A stretch of DNA of 64,000 bases from contig NKYR01000099.1 in NCBI GenBank assembly GCA_003184365.1, positions 62,001 to 126,000 on the forward strand. Reading direction: 5' to 3'. A program made the position numbers and the translations under genes. The notes under the pieces were generated by a model that did not search any database, was not told the DNA's origin, and saw only the letters and a list, made by a program, of their open reading frames with translations. Shown here piece after piece: positions 46,144 to 59,300 of the stretch (position 1 is the stretch's first letter; each line of letters begins with the position of its first letter). This stretch comes from Evernia prunastri. Its lineage: Eukaryota; Ascomycota; Lecanoromycetes; Lecanorales; Parmeliaceae.

Positions 46144-47011
46144 AGTTCGAGGAGAGCATGGAGTTCTGAGCTAGGGTTAGCAATCTGTAGTCTGTGTTGT
46201 TTTGCGAGGTATCTAGTCTGTGTACGGAAATCGACATCAACAACTTGAGGTATATCTGTCAGCCGCGCACTTACGGGTAGGTTGGGACAGCGCCAGTTCC
46301 CTGATACTAAAGTATCATTGGAAGTCTGAGATACATTACCCTAGAAATACCTTCAAACACCCAGCGGAGCGCATAGATCTTTGTTTACTCCTGTAGAGGG
46401 CAATGCGCCTCAGACTAGACTCATATCATCATCAGGGACAGTTTCAAAGGAACTGGAAGCAGAACCTATGGTCCGGGAAACCCTTCAATAGGACCAAAAC
46501 TTTGGGATTTTGGACGCGGGCTTCTTACCTCGGTCCTCACTATCTAGGTAATACGGTCGCATGTGCTTTAGAGTACACATTGAGGCATTACCATCAATGT
46601 CATTGTCAACGAATGACGCTTTGGTCCTTTTTTCCCTACCTCTCCATCACGCATGATGCCCCTTGCTCCTACGTAAAAGTAAAGCCAATCAGCCTTCAAT
46701 GTCGATCTCCGTCGACGACGTTGATATTGGCCCCAAATCAGACTCCTTCGCCCAATTTACTCCGGTCCTGTACCAGCTAATGTTGAATTACTCTGGCCCG
46801 CATGCCCAAGGCTCCAGGCAACAGCAAAGTCTGTGCTTCGCTCAGTGCCCATGACCGGTCGCAGAGAAGAGCGTAGTCGATACGATTAATGACCTTGTGT
46901 CTCGGTGAAGCTAGCCGAAGCATAGAAAATGGTGAAGAGAAGACCTTACGAAGACCTTGACATACGCCTTTCTCTTGGTGTCCACTGTGTACTCTAGCAA
47001 TTGCCGAGAAG
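46144..47011. promoter_or_regulatory. P450 promoter region
   Basis: 868 bp between the monooxygenase stop and the P450 start, with a one-mismatch copy of the cluster word at 46759-46769. No gene is supported. Confidence 0.5.
46759..46769 (+). promoter_or_regulatory. Shared cluster promoter word, copy 3 (one mismatch)
   Basis: ACTCCGGTCCT, matching ten of eleven bases, preceded by TTT. About 240 bp before the P450 start. Confidence 0.55.
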
Positions 47012-48685
47012 ATGGTGCTATCTGGCGACGTCGCCTCGGTGCCTCCATCGTCTCTCGTCCCTCAAAAAGGCACTATCGTCATCTATTTTATTTTCGCCTC
47101 ATCGCTTCTCTGGATATTGTCATCCTATATCCGTCTCCGACATATACCAGGGCCATTCCTTGCTTCTCTGACAAACTTGCCCCGTCTGCTCTGGGTCTAC
47201 GGGAATGACGCTGGCAATAAGCACACTGTTCTCCATCGTAAATATGGACCTTTGGTACGTTTCGGTCCAAACATGCTGTCGGTATCCTCGCCTCCTGAGA
47301 TTGGGACTATCTACGACATCCATGGAACGTTTCCCAAATCAGACTTCTACCGGGTGTTATCGTTCTATGTGAAGGGAAAGGCAATCCCGGGTCTCTTTGC
47401 AACCCAAGATCGACGTATTCACAATCTGTTAAGGAAGCCCATCGCGGGGATTTATTCCATGACTAACTTGATGTCATATGAGCCGATGGTTGACAGCACA
47501 ATCAGGTGCTTTTTTGAGCAGCTGGATAAACGCTTCATTGAGAGCCCACAGGTGTGTAAGTTGGACGTCTGGTTGCAAATGTTCGCATTTGATGTGATCG
47601 GCTCAATTACTTTCTCCAAACGACTTGGCTTCCTGGAACAAGGACGTGATATCGACGGAATCATGGAGAACAGCTGGCGGTACTTCCGCGTCGCTGCCGT
47701 AGTTTCGCAGATGCCTTGGCTTGACCATGTCTGGACCAAGAACCCTATCCTCCAACGCTTGCGCAAAGCCAAAATCAATCCGATCGTGGCTTTCGCCTCT
47801 GCGCGCCGCAAGGAGAGGGCAATTGAAGCTGAGAAACGCGGCGACGAGAAAAATGAGCGAGAATACCAAAACAAGGACTTTCTCACCCGCTTCCTTGAGG
47901 TCGAGTCCCGTGACCCAGCCACACCCCCCTGGGCCGTCTCCGCATGGTCCACATCCAACATCAGCGCTGGCTCGGACACTACCGCCATTCTTCTCCGCAC
48001 CATCTTCTACAACTTGCTCAAGCATCCTCAATCTCTCGCTAAGCTCCGACGAGAGCTCGCCATCACGCCGGGCCTGGACACCGAGCTCGTCACCTGGAAG
48101 CAATCGCTCACTCTCCCATATCTAGGTGCCTGCATCAAGGAGGCTGGTCGATTGCATCCCCCATTCGGTCTTCCCTACGAACGTGTCGTGCCTCCGCAGG
48201 GTGCGACTATCTGCGGCCAGCGTATCCCTGGTGGAACCATTGTGGGCATGTCCCCATGGGCTACGCATAGGGATTACGACACCTTCGGCAGAGATTCTGA
48301 TGTGTGGAGACCTGAGCGATGGATCAAGGCGGATGAGGGCAAAAAAAGGCAGATGGAAAATGCCTTGTTGACGTTTGGAGCCGGTAACCGAAGCTGCATC
48401 GGGAAGCACATCAGTTATTTGGAGATTAGAAAACTGGTCCCGAGTTTTGTGCGAGAGTACAATGTACGTTTGACCTCTTTCCCCCTTTCCTGTCCATGTC
48501 GCCATTTCGAAGACTTTGGAGCAAAATCCCAAATGTAGCTGATACGTAGTGCTTGCGGCCAGATCGAATTCGCAGACCGGGACGGAGCGGCTTGGAAAGT
48601 TGAGAATCGCTGGTTCACAAAACAGACGGGGCTGAATGTCCGCTTGACGAAGCGGGCTAAGAGTGCGGGCGCTGAACCAACTTGA
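47012..48685 (+). CDS. Cytochrome P450 monooxygenase
   Basis: Exons 47012-48463 and 48563-48685 sum to 524 residues. An N-terminal membrane anchor (IVIYFIFASSLLWILSSYI, about 22-40) is followed by the Pro-rich hinge HIPGPF. Helix I has AGSDTTA (about 319-325), helix K has KEAGRLHPP (ExxR), the PERF-like region is WRPERW, and the heme loop is FGAGNRSCIG with the cysteine ligand at about 460. The second exon adds the last 40 residues (IEFADRDGAAW to TKRAKS), which carry the beta-rich C-terminus seen in fungal pisatin-demethylase-like P450s. Predicted to be an ER-anchored oxidase in the polyketide pathway. It is convergent with the PKS gene. Confidence 0.94.
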
Positions 48686-49199
48686 AAATGTATCCCTGGC
48701 ATGATGTGCCGAAGTCAAAGGCTCTGGACAAGATATTGAGCGTCACTCCCATATAGAATGGGATCATGAACGTAGTTCACGAGATTTCCGAATTCGCACT
48801 TTCAGTACGTAGCTTTCGTGGAGCCTTTCAGTGAGTACCGAAATCTCTCAACTATCTTGTTGTTGTAGCTAAGGAGACTTACCTCAAACAAGCTTTCACC
48901 TCACGTCAAGCATTGTCAGATCATGGGAGGTCATTCCTCGCACCTGTTCTGCACAAGACGTTCAATTAGGCCGTTAAGCGATCCCTTCATCTCAGTATAT
49001 CAAACAAAAACAAGACTGAATAAAAAACGCAAGGTCAAGACGTACTTGTCTCATTGGAAAAAAAAACGAGAAAAAATCAAGAAAAAGAAAAAAAAAGCCT
49101 TCTTGCCCGTGTGTAGTGTGTAACCATACCAAGGCTCCTCCACCTCCGTCATCCCATCAACATCCATTCGCTCCCTCGTCCATCCATGATCGAACCCCC
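48686..49199. other. Convergent 3' region with A-rich tract
   Basis: Between the P450 and PKS stops. A stretch at about 49057-49097 is nearly all A with scattered G on the plus strand. No gene is seen. Confidence 0.5.
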
Positions 49200-52100
49200 C
49201 TAAGCCGCGCCTTCAATGATCTGACACGCTTTATTCACCTGCGCGCTCAATTCCAGAATCTAGCAACATTCACGTCAGCGTCTGGCTTTTTCCCAATCCC
49301 GACACAACAGGGCGAGCGATAAACGTAGATGGAATCCCTCAACTCACATATTGCTCGTCAAAGGCCTCGAAGTGATTACCCGGAATCTCAAGCACGTCCA
49401 CGGGGCCACCGAGGATGTTCTCCCAGCCCTTGATGGCTTCGGCGCGCGTCCGCTGGCTGCTCAGCCAGTCGTACCGGACGCCGCACAATGCTTCCGCGTC
49501 AAGAACGTCCCGACTACGCAGCATGACCGTCTTGATGGAGCTGGGCGTTGTGGGTGGAGAGTATGCGCCCAAAAGCGCCGCGTTGGATTTGAACTCGGCG
49601 AGAAGGTGGGAGCTGATGCTGCTGCTGTCGCTGTTGTTAATGTTGTTGTTTTTGGAGCTGGCTTTGGCGAGCACGTGTTTGATGATCTCCCCGGGCAGCG
49701 GTTGGTGGTTCTGTGGGTAGGGAGAGTCGATCAGGACGAGCCCTTTGACGTTGAACCCCCAGGCTTGAAGCGTATGGGTGGCTTCGAATGCTACTACTCC
49801 GCCAAAAGACCAGCCTATAGAGATGTCAGAGGCTGTTTGTTTGAACGCAAGAAGGATTGTAGCAAGGAATACAACGTGTGTTCGAAACGTGCGGAAAGCG
49901 GGCTTTTTCGGTCAGAGGCTCTGCTTACCACCGAGGATCAGAGATGGGGTCTTCGATTTTGAGATTGTGGCAGCATAGCGCTCGGCCATCTGACTCAAAC
50001 TGAGAGGGCGCAGATTGTTCGTCGCGTAGTCTGGGTCTGAAAATGCGTAGAGGGTTCGATTGATTTCGCCCAGTCGACCGTAAAGACTCCCTTGCCCGCT
50101 ACCGTCGTGGAAACAGAAGAGTGGTGTGGCTTTCGCGTTCTTCGAGAATTGCAATGCGGATGCCTTATTCATGTCGGGGCTACGATCCGGAAGACAGCGA
50201 ACGGGTGACCTGCATCCGCTGGCGGGTGATCTCAATTCATAGCCCTTAGCCACCGAGGTTGCTGGAGTCATTTGGAGAACGATTTTATCCTCTAAGCTTA
50301 TTATCGTCTCGCAAGCTGCAACTGTGTCCTGGTCAACGGTGCTCGTAGGGAAAGCTTGCTGGAGCGCCGATGCGATCTCGATCTGCAGTAAAGAGTCTAT
50401 TCCCAGAGCCCCTAGACAGGGAGCCTGGGCAAGATCTTGCTCCGAAACGCCACATGATTCGCTTACTATCCTGAGTATCGTCATCATGATGTCTTGCCGG
50501 CTCTCATCCGGCGTTTTCGTTGCTCCAGATTCAACGGGAGAAGGGGTCATGGTGGTCTCGGTGCTTGAGAACGCCTCTATCGGTTCGAACGTTAAAGGTT
50601 TTGATCTAATCGCAGGCTGAATAGCTCTCTGAAAAGTCTTGAGTCGAAGTTTTTTGAACTTCATCCCACAGCAGAGAGCTACTGTCTGACCGGTAGGGTC
50701 CAAGACGAAGGCGTCAGCAAGAATAGAACCTTGGACGTCGTCGAAGAGGTTGCAGTAAATGGTGAAAGTGTCTCCGAAATCCAGGTCCTCGTACAAGACT
50801 TCTACAGAATCGACATGACTGCAGATACAAATCTCCTCCGGCTCCACACTCAGGTTAGCGATGAAACCTGCAGTGTGGAGCAATGTGTCGGTAAACGCAG
50901 GCGGCACGACGTAGCTTCTTGTCGGGAGACCGTTTGGAAGCTTGAAAGTTCCATATCCCTCCAGATTTGAGCTTGATACGTGGAGCTCCTTGAGAGTATG
51001 ATAATCTTTAGAGTAGTTCACCACTCTAGTAAACATCTTCTCGTATAGTACCTTCGTTCGAAGGGTACTATGATTACCAGTGGCGGCGAGGTAGAGGAAC
51101 TGTCGCTTTACAAGAGCGGCTTCTCTTATCCGGCGTGGCTTCGTTGTTGTTGGATTGAACAGTGAGACATTTGTTGCGAAATATGCAGTGGTTTGAGTAT
51201 GGTCGACTTCGTTGGAGGTTATTTTAGCTTCGAAGGTAAAATCGTCCTCGATTTTATTCAAATGCAGTCGAATAATGCGCGTTGGAATTGAAGTATCGTG
51301 AACGAGAGGGCTTACGAAGCTCATGTTGCTGACCATCCATACGCGACCTTTGGTTGAACTTGTAGCGATCTGCGCAGCTTCGACGACAAGCTCATGGTAT
51401 ACTGAAGCCGGGCAAATGGCTGTTCCTCCCACGTTGTGACCGGATATCAAGGGCCCCAGAATCGCGGAAGTCGTCTCAAAGACAAGCGAGTCACCGGAGG
51501 ATTGCGTTACGTTTATTCTGGGCAAGAGATTGAAACCCGTCTCGCTGTAAGAAGGCCTAGTGCTGTCACAGCTCTCGGAGACTGGCTCCGAGAAAGCTTT
51601 CTCGAATTCAGTTCCAGTGAGCGGATATCCTGGCAAGTTTCTTAGCGATGGTTTGCAATCCATGAAAACTTCGCGCCATCTGATGTCATCTTTGACAAGG
51701 GAAAGCTGGGAGAGTACCACGTTCATGGATGACCAAGCATCCACATTCTTCTTGAGCGTAGGATAACATGGGCATGGACTAGGTGTGAGAATGCCTTTCA
51801 CTAACGGCGAAACTGTAGGATGAGGACCGATTTCTACACAAACAGAGTTGCTGAAGCCCTCCTCTGCGCTGATACTTTCTATGGCTTCGGCAAAGCGAAC
51901 AGGCCAACGGGAATGTTTGACAAAGTAGTCACTTTGACAGTCTTTTGCTTGCAAAAGTCGTCCGTGCACGTTGGATGCGATGGGTATGGTAGGATTGCAC
52001 CAAGTCACGGAGCGGCCTAGGTCGTCCAAACGTTTCACAATAGGATCCATGGAGGCCGAGTGATAACCGTAAGGAACATCCAGTCTCTTATAGAGGATTG

Positions 52101-55100
52101 GCTTTATCTTACAAATCTGCTCGAAATGGTCGAGTTGGCTGAGTGGTCCGGCAACAACGCAGTCATTGCTACTGTTTCTACACGCAATCGCAAGCTGAGG
52201 CGTAGCCTTCTCAAAGGCAAGTATTTGGTCCACTGTTGACGGGGATACTTTGCAGGCAATCATACCGGATTCACCCAAGGCACACTCTTCAGCCATCATT
52301 TGTGCTCGTGAAGCAACAACTCTCAGGGTATCCTCCAGGCTGAGGGCTCCCGCGATCGCTAGCGCAGCGTACTCTCCTAGGCTGAACTGACTTAGCAATG
52401 TTCGTCCTTGAATTGGGCAAGGTCTCACCTATGTCCGACCACGTAGGTAGGGAACACATTCCAAGACATAAAGAGCTTTGCGACTGAGTACTCAAGGGCA
52501 ATACAAGCGCACTGAGAGGTGATGATATCTTCTGACACTGTAAGGCTTTCTTGACCCTTTTGATCTTTTGTAAAGTAAGACAAGAAGCTTGGGAACCCTA
52601 GGTCTTTGACAATCTTATCGCACCCACGGAGCTGCTCTCTAAAAAAAGAGGAAGACTCCAGCAGACCTTCGCTCATGCCACGGTATATGCTGCCTTGTCC
52701 CGAGAAAGCAAAAACCACCGCCTTCGAAGCTGGCACTGGCTCGACTTTACTGACATCGAGGCTCTCAAGTTTCTCCTCCAATTCCTCCATCGAGCTGCAG
52801 ATTATAGACAGACGGTGGTTGTATATCTCGCGACGCGCGGTCGCCGTGTAGCATACGTCTTTGATTTGAGGCTTTGTCTTCAGATCACGTAGGTAATTTC
52901 GATATTTTCTGACATATGCCTCAAGCGCTGCTACGGTCTGAGCTGAAACATTGAAAACGTACGATGATCTATCGAGTCCGTCTGATTTCTTCGTAGGTGG
53001 TACTAGGTTTTCCTCCAGGAGCAGTGCAACGTTTGAACCTGCAGCACCAAAATTGTTGAGCATGGCTCTTCGCGGCTGGGTTCCAGACTGCTGCCATTCG
53101 CGATTTGCAGTAGGTATGATGATGCCAGCGTTCTCGAGGCCAATTAAGCGTGGATTTAGCTCGTGGAAGCTTGCCTGTCGAGGGATTGTCCTCTTCCGAA
53201 TCATAAGCAGAATCTTTGCCAAGCCGGCAGCCCCGGAGGCTGCTTCAGCATGTCCTATGTTTCCTTTGATTGAGCAGACGACAAGCGGACGGTCAATCGA
53301 GTGCGAAAGGCCAAACGCAGACTGCAGACTAGCAATTTCCCGTGCGTCTCCCGCCTGTTGAAGATGTCAGCAAATGCGTCGAGATATTCACTAGTCTAAA
53401 CAACCTGCGTGCCAGTTCCATGCGCTTCTACGACGCTAATCGTGGAAGGGTCCACTTTAGCTTTCGAGATGAGACGCTGAAATAATTGAGTCTGGGTTTC
53501 ACTGTGTGGATGAGTGATCGAATGAGCGTTTCCACTCTGATTGACTTCTATACCCTTGATCACACCGTGTATCTGGTCGTTCTCCTGAATTGCGTCTGAA
53601 TACCGCTTTAATACAAAAACACCGCAACCCTCTGCTCGACAATACCCATCTGCGGCAGCGTCGAACGGGCGGCAGCCACCGGTAGGACTCAGAAAGTGTC
53701 CACGGGAAAGTCCAAGATACATCTAGTCCAGATTAGTGACTACTCAACAAAATCCACTACCATACACACGTCCGGACTACTTATTGTATTGACACCACCA
53801 GCGATCGCAGTCGTGCAATCTCCGTTGTTCAGTGCCCGACATGCTTGATATATTGATACAAGGCTCGAAGAGCATGCTGTGTCGGTGACAATGGAGGGAC
53901 CGCTGAGACTATATACGAACGAGATCTTGCCACTGTGAAATGCGCGCAACGTACCTGCTCTATATTAGTGGGTGGACCATTAGTGAGTGAATTAGACTTA
54001 CCAGGGCTATAGAAGACATCTATGTCATCGCGCAGGTTATCCGTGTAGTCTCCTGTAGCCAGTCCTACATAGCAGCCCATAGTGGCACGTTGAAAACTTG
54101 GCGTGGAGTCTCGAACATATCCTGCGTCATCCAAAGCAGCTTGGGTGGTGTGTAGCAGTATACGTTGCTGCGGGTCCATAGATTTTGCTTCTCTTGGGGT
54201 TATGTTAAAGAATGCGTTGTCGAATTTCCACATGTCATCAATGAAGGCGCCGTGATTGGCGGCCATCGTTCTGGATTTGTTTTGGTCATCCTGATTGTGG
54301 TAGCAAGAAGCATCGAAACGAGATTTGGGTATCTAGTCGACGTGAACAACTTAGTACGATACTGTGGCGGCATCTATTGTACTTACTTCGGAAACAGCAA
54401 CCACCCCGCTACAAATTGTGTTCCATAACTCCTCCTGGCCATGACCCTTCGGATAATGAACACCCATTCCTACGATCGCAATGTCGTCTTGGTGGTCGAT
54501 AGGAAGGTCTACCTTTGTACTTGTCTGGAAAGCAGACATATCCGTCATGTCAAACTTTGCATGAATATCCTGGGATCTGAATGCCCCTAGCAGCCAGTCC
54601 GAGCTTGGACCAAATGATAAGAAGTGTGGTCTGAACTCATCTTGACCGGAAATCCTAGGAGTGAGCAACGAGACAATGGCGTCGGAGGTCTTCAGCCAGT
54701 CAAAAGGATAGATCAACATATGCCAGACCACCCAGCGTGCAAGATCATTTCTGCCGTATTCTTGCTGGTTGGCAAGAGAGCCGTCACGAGAGGAACGTAG
54801 TGGCAGCCGGAGTTCGCGAACTTTGGGAAATTGTATCTGTCGTTCTTCGAGGTCTCGCATAACTTCGCTTGCTATGCCTTCAAGTTGATCGCCGCCGTGG
54901 TACCAAGCATCCACGGCGGCATATTTGACCGTCACTTTTGGGCCTAACCATTCCTGGAAATAACCCAACTCTTCGCTCGGGCCCGTCACGGAAATCGTAT
55001 TGGCCGTTAGGATAGCAGATAATCGGATTAGTCGCCGTTTGACCTGAGCAGTCAGATATCGCGGCCCAAGCAGAAGGGAGATATTTCTGCGCCTCTTCAC

Positions 55101-55743
55101 TCACCTGGACACAGAAGTTCTTCACCTGTTCCTCTGCCTGACGTTGATTCAAACCTATGATAATAAGGGCCCAAGAACCTATCCTGTCTGTTCCTCCCTC
55201 GTAGCCGTGCCCATAAATTGCACTCCTACACGCTATTCGGAAAGCAAGGCGAAATGATGCAACACCATGATCGATGAGTTCGGGAATAGTTGCTGACGTG
55301 GCTATTACAGCTGCAGGTAATAATCCAGAGCAGACCCCAACGGTCTCCAAAACCTGCTTCCCTGATACTTCCAGCCGCGAACCTGGACTGTCAACCTCAG
55401 CAGTATAACGGAGAAGCTGATACAAGCAGATAGTGGTCGCCTGTATGATAGGATTCTTCTGGAGTGACTCTGAGGGGACTAAAAAGCTTTTTGGGCTCTG
55501 GAAGTTTGTTAGGTCAAGGCCGAGCTTCCGTCTTGAGGTGTCTTCGAGACCCAAACATTCTTCCAGAAAGGCGGCATGGCATCGCGACAGCAATATTGCA
55601 CCTGGTGCAGAGTCTTTGGCGTCAGTTTTCGCGCGTCGTGCCGCTACTGGAGAGAAGATCGTCGGGGAACCGTGGCCGCCAAATAAGACAATCTGATGTC
55701 TTTCTGCAGGTGCAGAATTGCCGGCGGCGTTTGCTGAGACCAT
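49200..55743 (-). CDS. Non-reducing polyketide synthase (SAT-KS-AT-PT-ACP-TE)
   Basis: Nine exons (55743-55105, 55043-54387, 54332-54002, 53954-53770, 53722-53405, 53354-52429, 52381-49929, 49814-49348, 49259-49200) sum to 2011 residues in frame. SAT: GVCSG with catalytic Cys, and His in AWYHGG. KS from about 400: DTACSSS (Cys about 570), EAHGTGT, KGNIGH. AT: GHSLGEY (Ser about 1019). PT: SGHNVGGTAICPAS (His about 1335) and AFTDTLLH (Asp). One ACP: LGIDSLLQ (Ser about 1690). TE: GWSFGG (Ser about 1840) and GNHFEAF (His). No C-methyltransferase, ketoreductase or reductive release domain is visible, so an unmethylated aromatic acid or cyclised phenol is expected. Head-to-head with the A-T-R reductase gene; promoter between them carries the cluster word. 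The chain length cannot be told from sequence by eye. Confidence 0.96.
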
Positions 55744-56384
55744 GATAGCGGCAGTGAAAGAGATTGTTGAGTACACTGAGGTATTGAAGCGTAGGCCTCA
55801 GTTTTGGAAATGTAGTCCGTCGATATTGTGTATGATACGCAGCCATATTTACTTGAGATCATAGGTGGTGGGTTCCAAGTTAGCTGGTCGAATCAGCTGG
55901 CGTGGAGGCTGTCTCATGGGCCCAGAGTATTTTCTTGGCCTACAACAAGGCAGTGATGGACTAGATTTCCCATTTAATTGTGGATATGGAACCTTCGCGG
56001 CAGGCGTGGGGCCGGCAAACTTGCCCCTGACCATTTTCGACTATATTACCGAAAGTAGGGTCAGCACACGGCGGCAGAGATGCTGACAGTCCACGGATCA
56101 GATACACAGATTGCTGACAGGATTCCTTGATTACTCCGGTCCGTGGTAGCAGAGTGTCGAGAGCAGAGGCAACAGGATGACAAACTGTCAAAATGGACTG
56201 TGGCAGCTCGGCTCTGGGTTTCAACAGAGTATGAAAATATTGATAGTCAACTTCAAGCCGAAGCGATCATAGACCTTACATACTCGACATTGGAACGAGG
56301 GGATATTGATAAGTTGAGAGGTTATTCTCGTAGCCCTAGCCCTAGTCTAGCCTTAGGCACACTAAGGTGCGCGCTTGACCAAAT
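55744..56384. promoter_or_regulatory. Divergent promoter, PKS / A-T-R reductase
   Basis: 641 bp between two start codons, with a perfect copy of the cluster word at 56133-56143. A short CCCTAG-like run (TAGCCCTAGCCCTAG) sits near 56331-56347. Confidence 0.65.
56133..56143 (+). promoter_or_regulatory. Shared cluster promoter word, copy 4
   Basis: Perfect ACTCCGGTCCG, context TTACTCCGGTCCGTGGT. About 390 bp before the PKS start and about 240 bp before the A-T-R reductase start. Confidence 0.7.
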
Positions 56385-59300
56385 ATGGGATCCATAGAGG
56401 GCGACCTACACTTCCAACGACCGGATTTTCAGCTGCTTCCCATTCCACCCGACCCGGTCATAGACTCGCAGCAGCCAGCTGTTCTCCGTTCACTTCCTGA
56501 TCTTGTGCATTTCAATGCGATATACAACCCACATCACCTCTTCTGTCTCCAAAGTAGCCAGTCAGTAGCTACGCGCGGCCAGTTCGATTCCACCCGCATC
56601 ACATACCATCAATTAGCATGTGCGGTCGAGAGCTGCTGTTCATGGCTCTTAACGAATGTTTCCAACGCCTATCCTGCTGTCTTGAAGAAAGGCTCTGTCG
56701 TTCAAAAAGCCCCGCCAATTGCGCTGTTTCTGGAGAGTGATGTTGGTCTCTTCATTTACATGATCGCTTTGCTCACTTTGAACATTCCAGTGAGATCTAC
56801 CTACACTTTGGCCGATAATGCGACTAAGATAAACACAGTGTGTAATCCTGTCCATAAGACTGAATCCCATTGCGGTCGTCAAACTTTTGGAAGAGACAGG
56901 AGCATCTTCGGTAATCCTTTCCCCTCGCACTGCACGACACATTGGCGATTCACTCTTCAAAAACCATGAAGTGGACAGTACCCGGGTCATCACGTATACG
57001 GCCGCCCCTCTTGATCAACTCATGGAGTCATCCTTGGCTCCAAATGACTTTCAACACTTTGTTCAAAATAGGCATTTTGTACGCGAAGATGATCAAAACG
57101 TGATAATACTTCACAGTTCGGGTACTACAGGTATGCCTCAAATCTAGCTAAATGCTGCTAGAGAGCTTAAGTTAGATAGGTATTCCCAAAGCCATTCCAC
57201 TTGCGCATCGCTATCTGCTTGGATATGCAGGGTGCCATCAATTTCCACCTTCGGAGGACGAGTCCGAGCGTGGGTTGAACCTCTCCACGCTACCATTATT
57301 CCACGTATGCTACCCCAGGAAACGTTCTGATAGTCCCACTAATGCTTGAAAAGGGTTTCGGGGTCTTGGCTCCATCGCTTGCCTTATCAGTAGGGAAGAC
57401 GGTTTGCTTCCCGCCGTCTTCAACGATTAGTAATGGTGCCCTTGTTCTCCAAATGATGAAAACCCAAAATATTACATCCTTGATGACGGTTCCTACGATT
57501 CTCGAAGAAATTGTGCAAGGCTCGGCGGCGAAACAACTGGCTTCGCTAGACTTTGTAGTCGTTGGTGGCGGCCCCATCAAAGTTGCCGTGGCGGAAACAC
57601 TCCACGCAAATAGTGTCACTTTACTCAATCATTTCGGAGCAACTGAACTAGGTGCTCTGGCACCAATATTCCGGCCGGATAAGTCTTACGACTGGAGGTA
57701 TCTCAGGTTACGCAAGGACCTAGGCCTAGAATTAAAGCGAATCGAGTCTCCAGCCGTCACAAGCAGTGAGTACAAGATTGTTGGCCGGCCTTTCGGGTCA
57801 AATACAGATTTTGAGCTCCAGGACAGTGTGGAAAGAAACCCATCAAATCCAGAAGTCGAGGTGAAGCTAATGGGCCGGAAAGACGACCTCATCATACTTG
57901 CGACGGGCGAAAAGGTATCACCCTACTTGATGGAGGATATGCTCGAACGAGACTCTCGTATCAAACGCGCAATCGTTTTTGGGACCGGTCAGTTTGAGGT
58001 TGGAGTTTTACTCGAACCGGTTTCAGTGAATAATGGTTCAGAAGAAGAGTTTGTTGATTCAATTTGGCCAGTCATTCTTGATTCGAACAATAAGGTGGAC
58101 CAACATGCTTGCATCACTACGAAAGCAGCAGTTTTGGTGAAGCCTTTGGGGAAGAATGTGCCTCTTTCAGACAAGGGATCGCCGCAACGCAAAGAGGTCT
58201 ACTCGGTATTCGAATCCGAAATTCGATCACTGTATGAAAAGCTGGAGACGAACATGCCTGGTATCTCTGTTGTTTCCATCGATCCTGAAGATCCACGCAG
58301 TAGTTTCCGAAGAATTGTACAGCCATGCCTCCCGTCATACATCAAGCCAGATACTTGGAAAGACAGCGACGATTTTGTTCAACTCGGCTTGGACTCCTTG
58401 CAAGCCACTCAGCTACGACGGTCTCTCGATCAGTCGTTTCGGAGGTCCGTCTGTGAAGCTCCGTATTCTCAAGGCCTTCCAATGAACTTTGTCTACTCCC
58501 ACTCATCAATCCAAAAATTGGTAAAAGCATTTGAGAACCTCGACCATACTCATAGGTCTTCTGTCGCCAAATCAGCGCTCATGTCCGATCTGATAGACAA
58601 GTTCACCTTTATCAGCGAAAATGGAGCGTCATTGACCAGTATTGATACAATACTGCTCACGGGCAGCACTGGTAATCTAGGGTCACACTTGCTGCAGGTC
58701 CTCAGTGAGCACCCGCGTGTCCCACACGTGGTCTGTCTCATTCGTGCAAAATCAACGACTTCACCAAGCAGCCTTTTGAAGGCCGCGATGTCTGTGCAAC
58801 GGAAAGCCCTTGATGACCGCGGAATAAATTTGTCTAAAGATGCCTGGTCCAAACTAAGAATTTTGGTCTGGCAGCCGGGGAAAGATCGCCTCGGCTTGAA
58901 GGAAGAGGATTATTACCATCTTGCTTCAACCATCACTCACATCTTCCACGGAGCCTGGCCCATGGATTTTCAAATGGCCTTATCTTCGTTCGAGGCTCAA
59001 ATGCAAACCCTGCATGATTTAGTCGGCCTTGCCCGCCTCGCTCATCGTCTTCGACCCATGATGAAGCCACGCATCGTCTTCGCTTCATCCATCGCCGTCG
59101 TCGGGAAGTACGTTGTGGATAGAAGCTCTATGGGGTTGATTCCTGAATTACCGTTATATGACTGGACGAAAGCACCTTTGGCTATGGGCTACGCAGAAGC
59201 AAAGTGGGTCTGCGAGCAGGTGATGGCAAGCGCCTACAATACACTACAGTGCGAAATGCAGCCTATGATCATCCGGATTGGGCAATTGACTGGGTCGCAG

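Noticed and set aside
49351..49962. 203-codon plus-strand open frame
   Set aside because: Antisense to the PKS thioesterase exon.
50150..50420. A second ACP or a C-methyltransferase in the PKS
   Set aside because: Only one GIDSL carrier motif is present before the thioesterase, and no methyltransferase glycine motif follows the PT domain.
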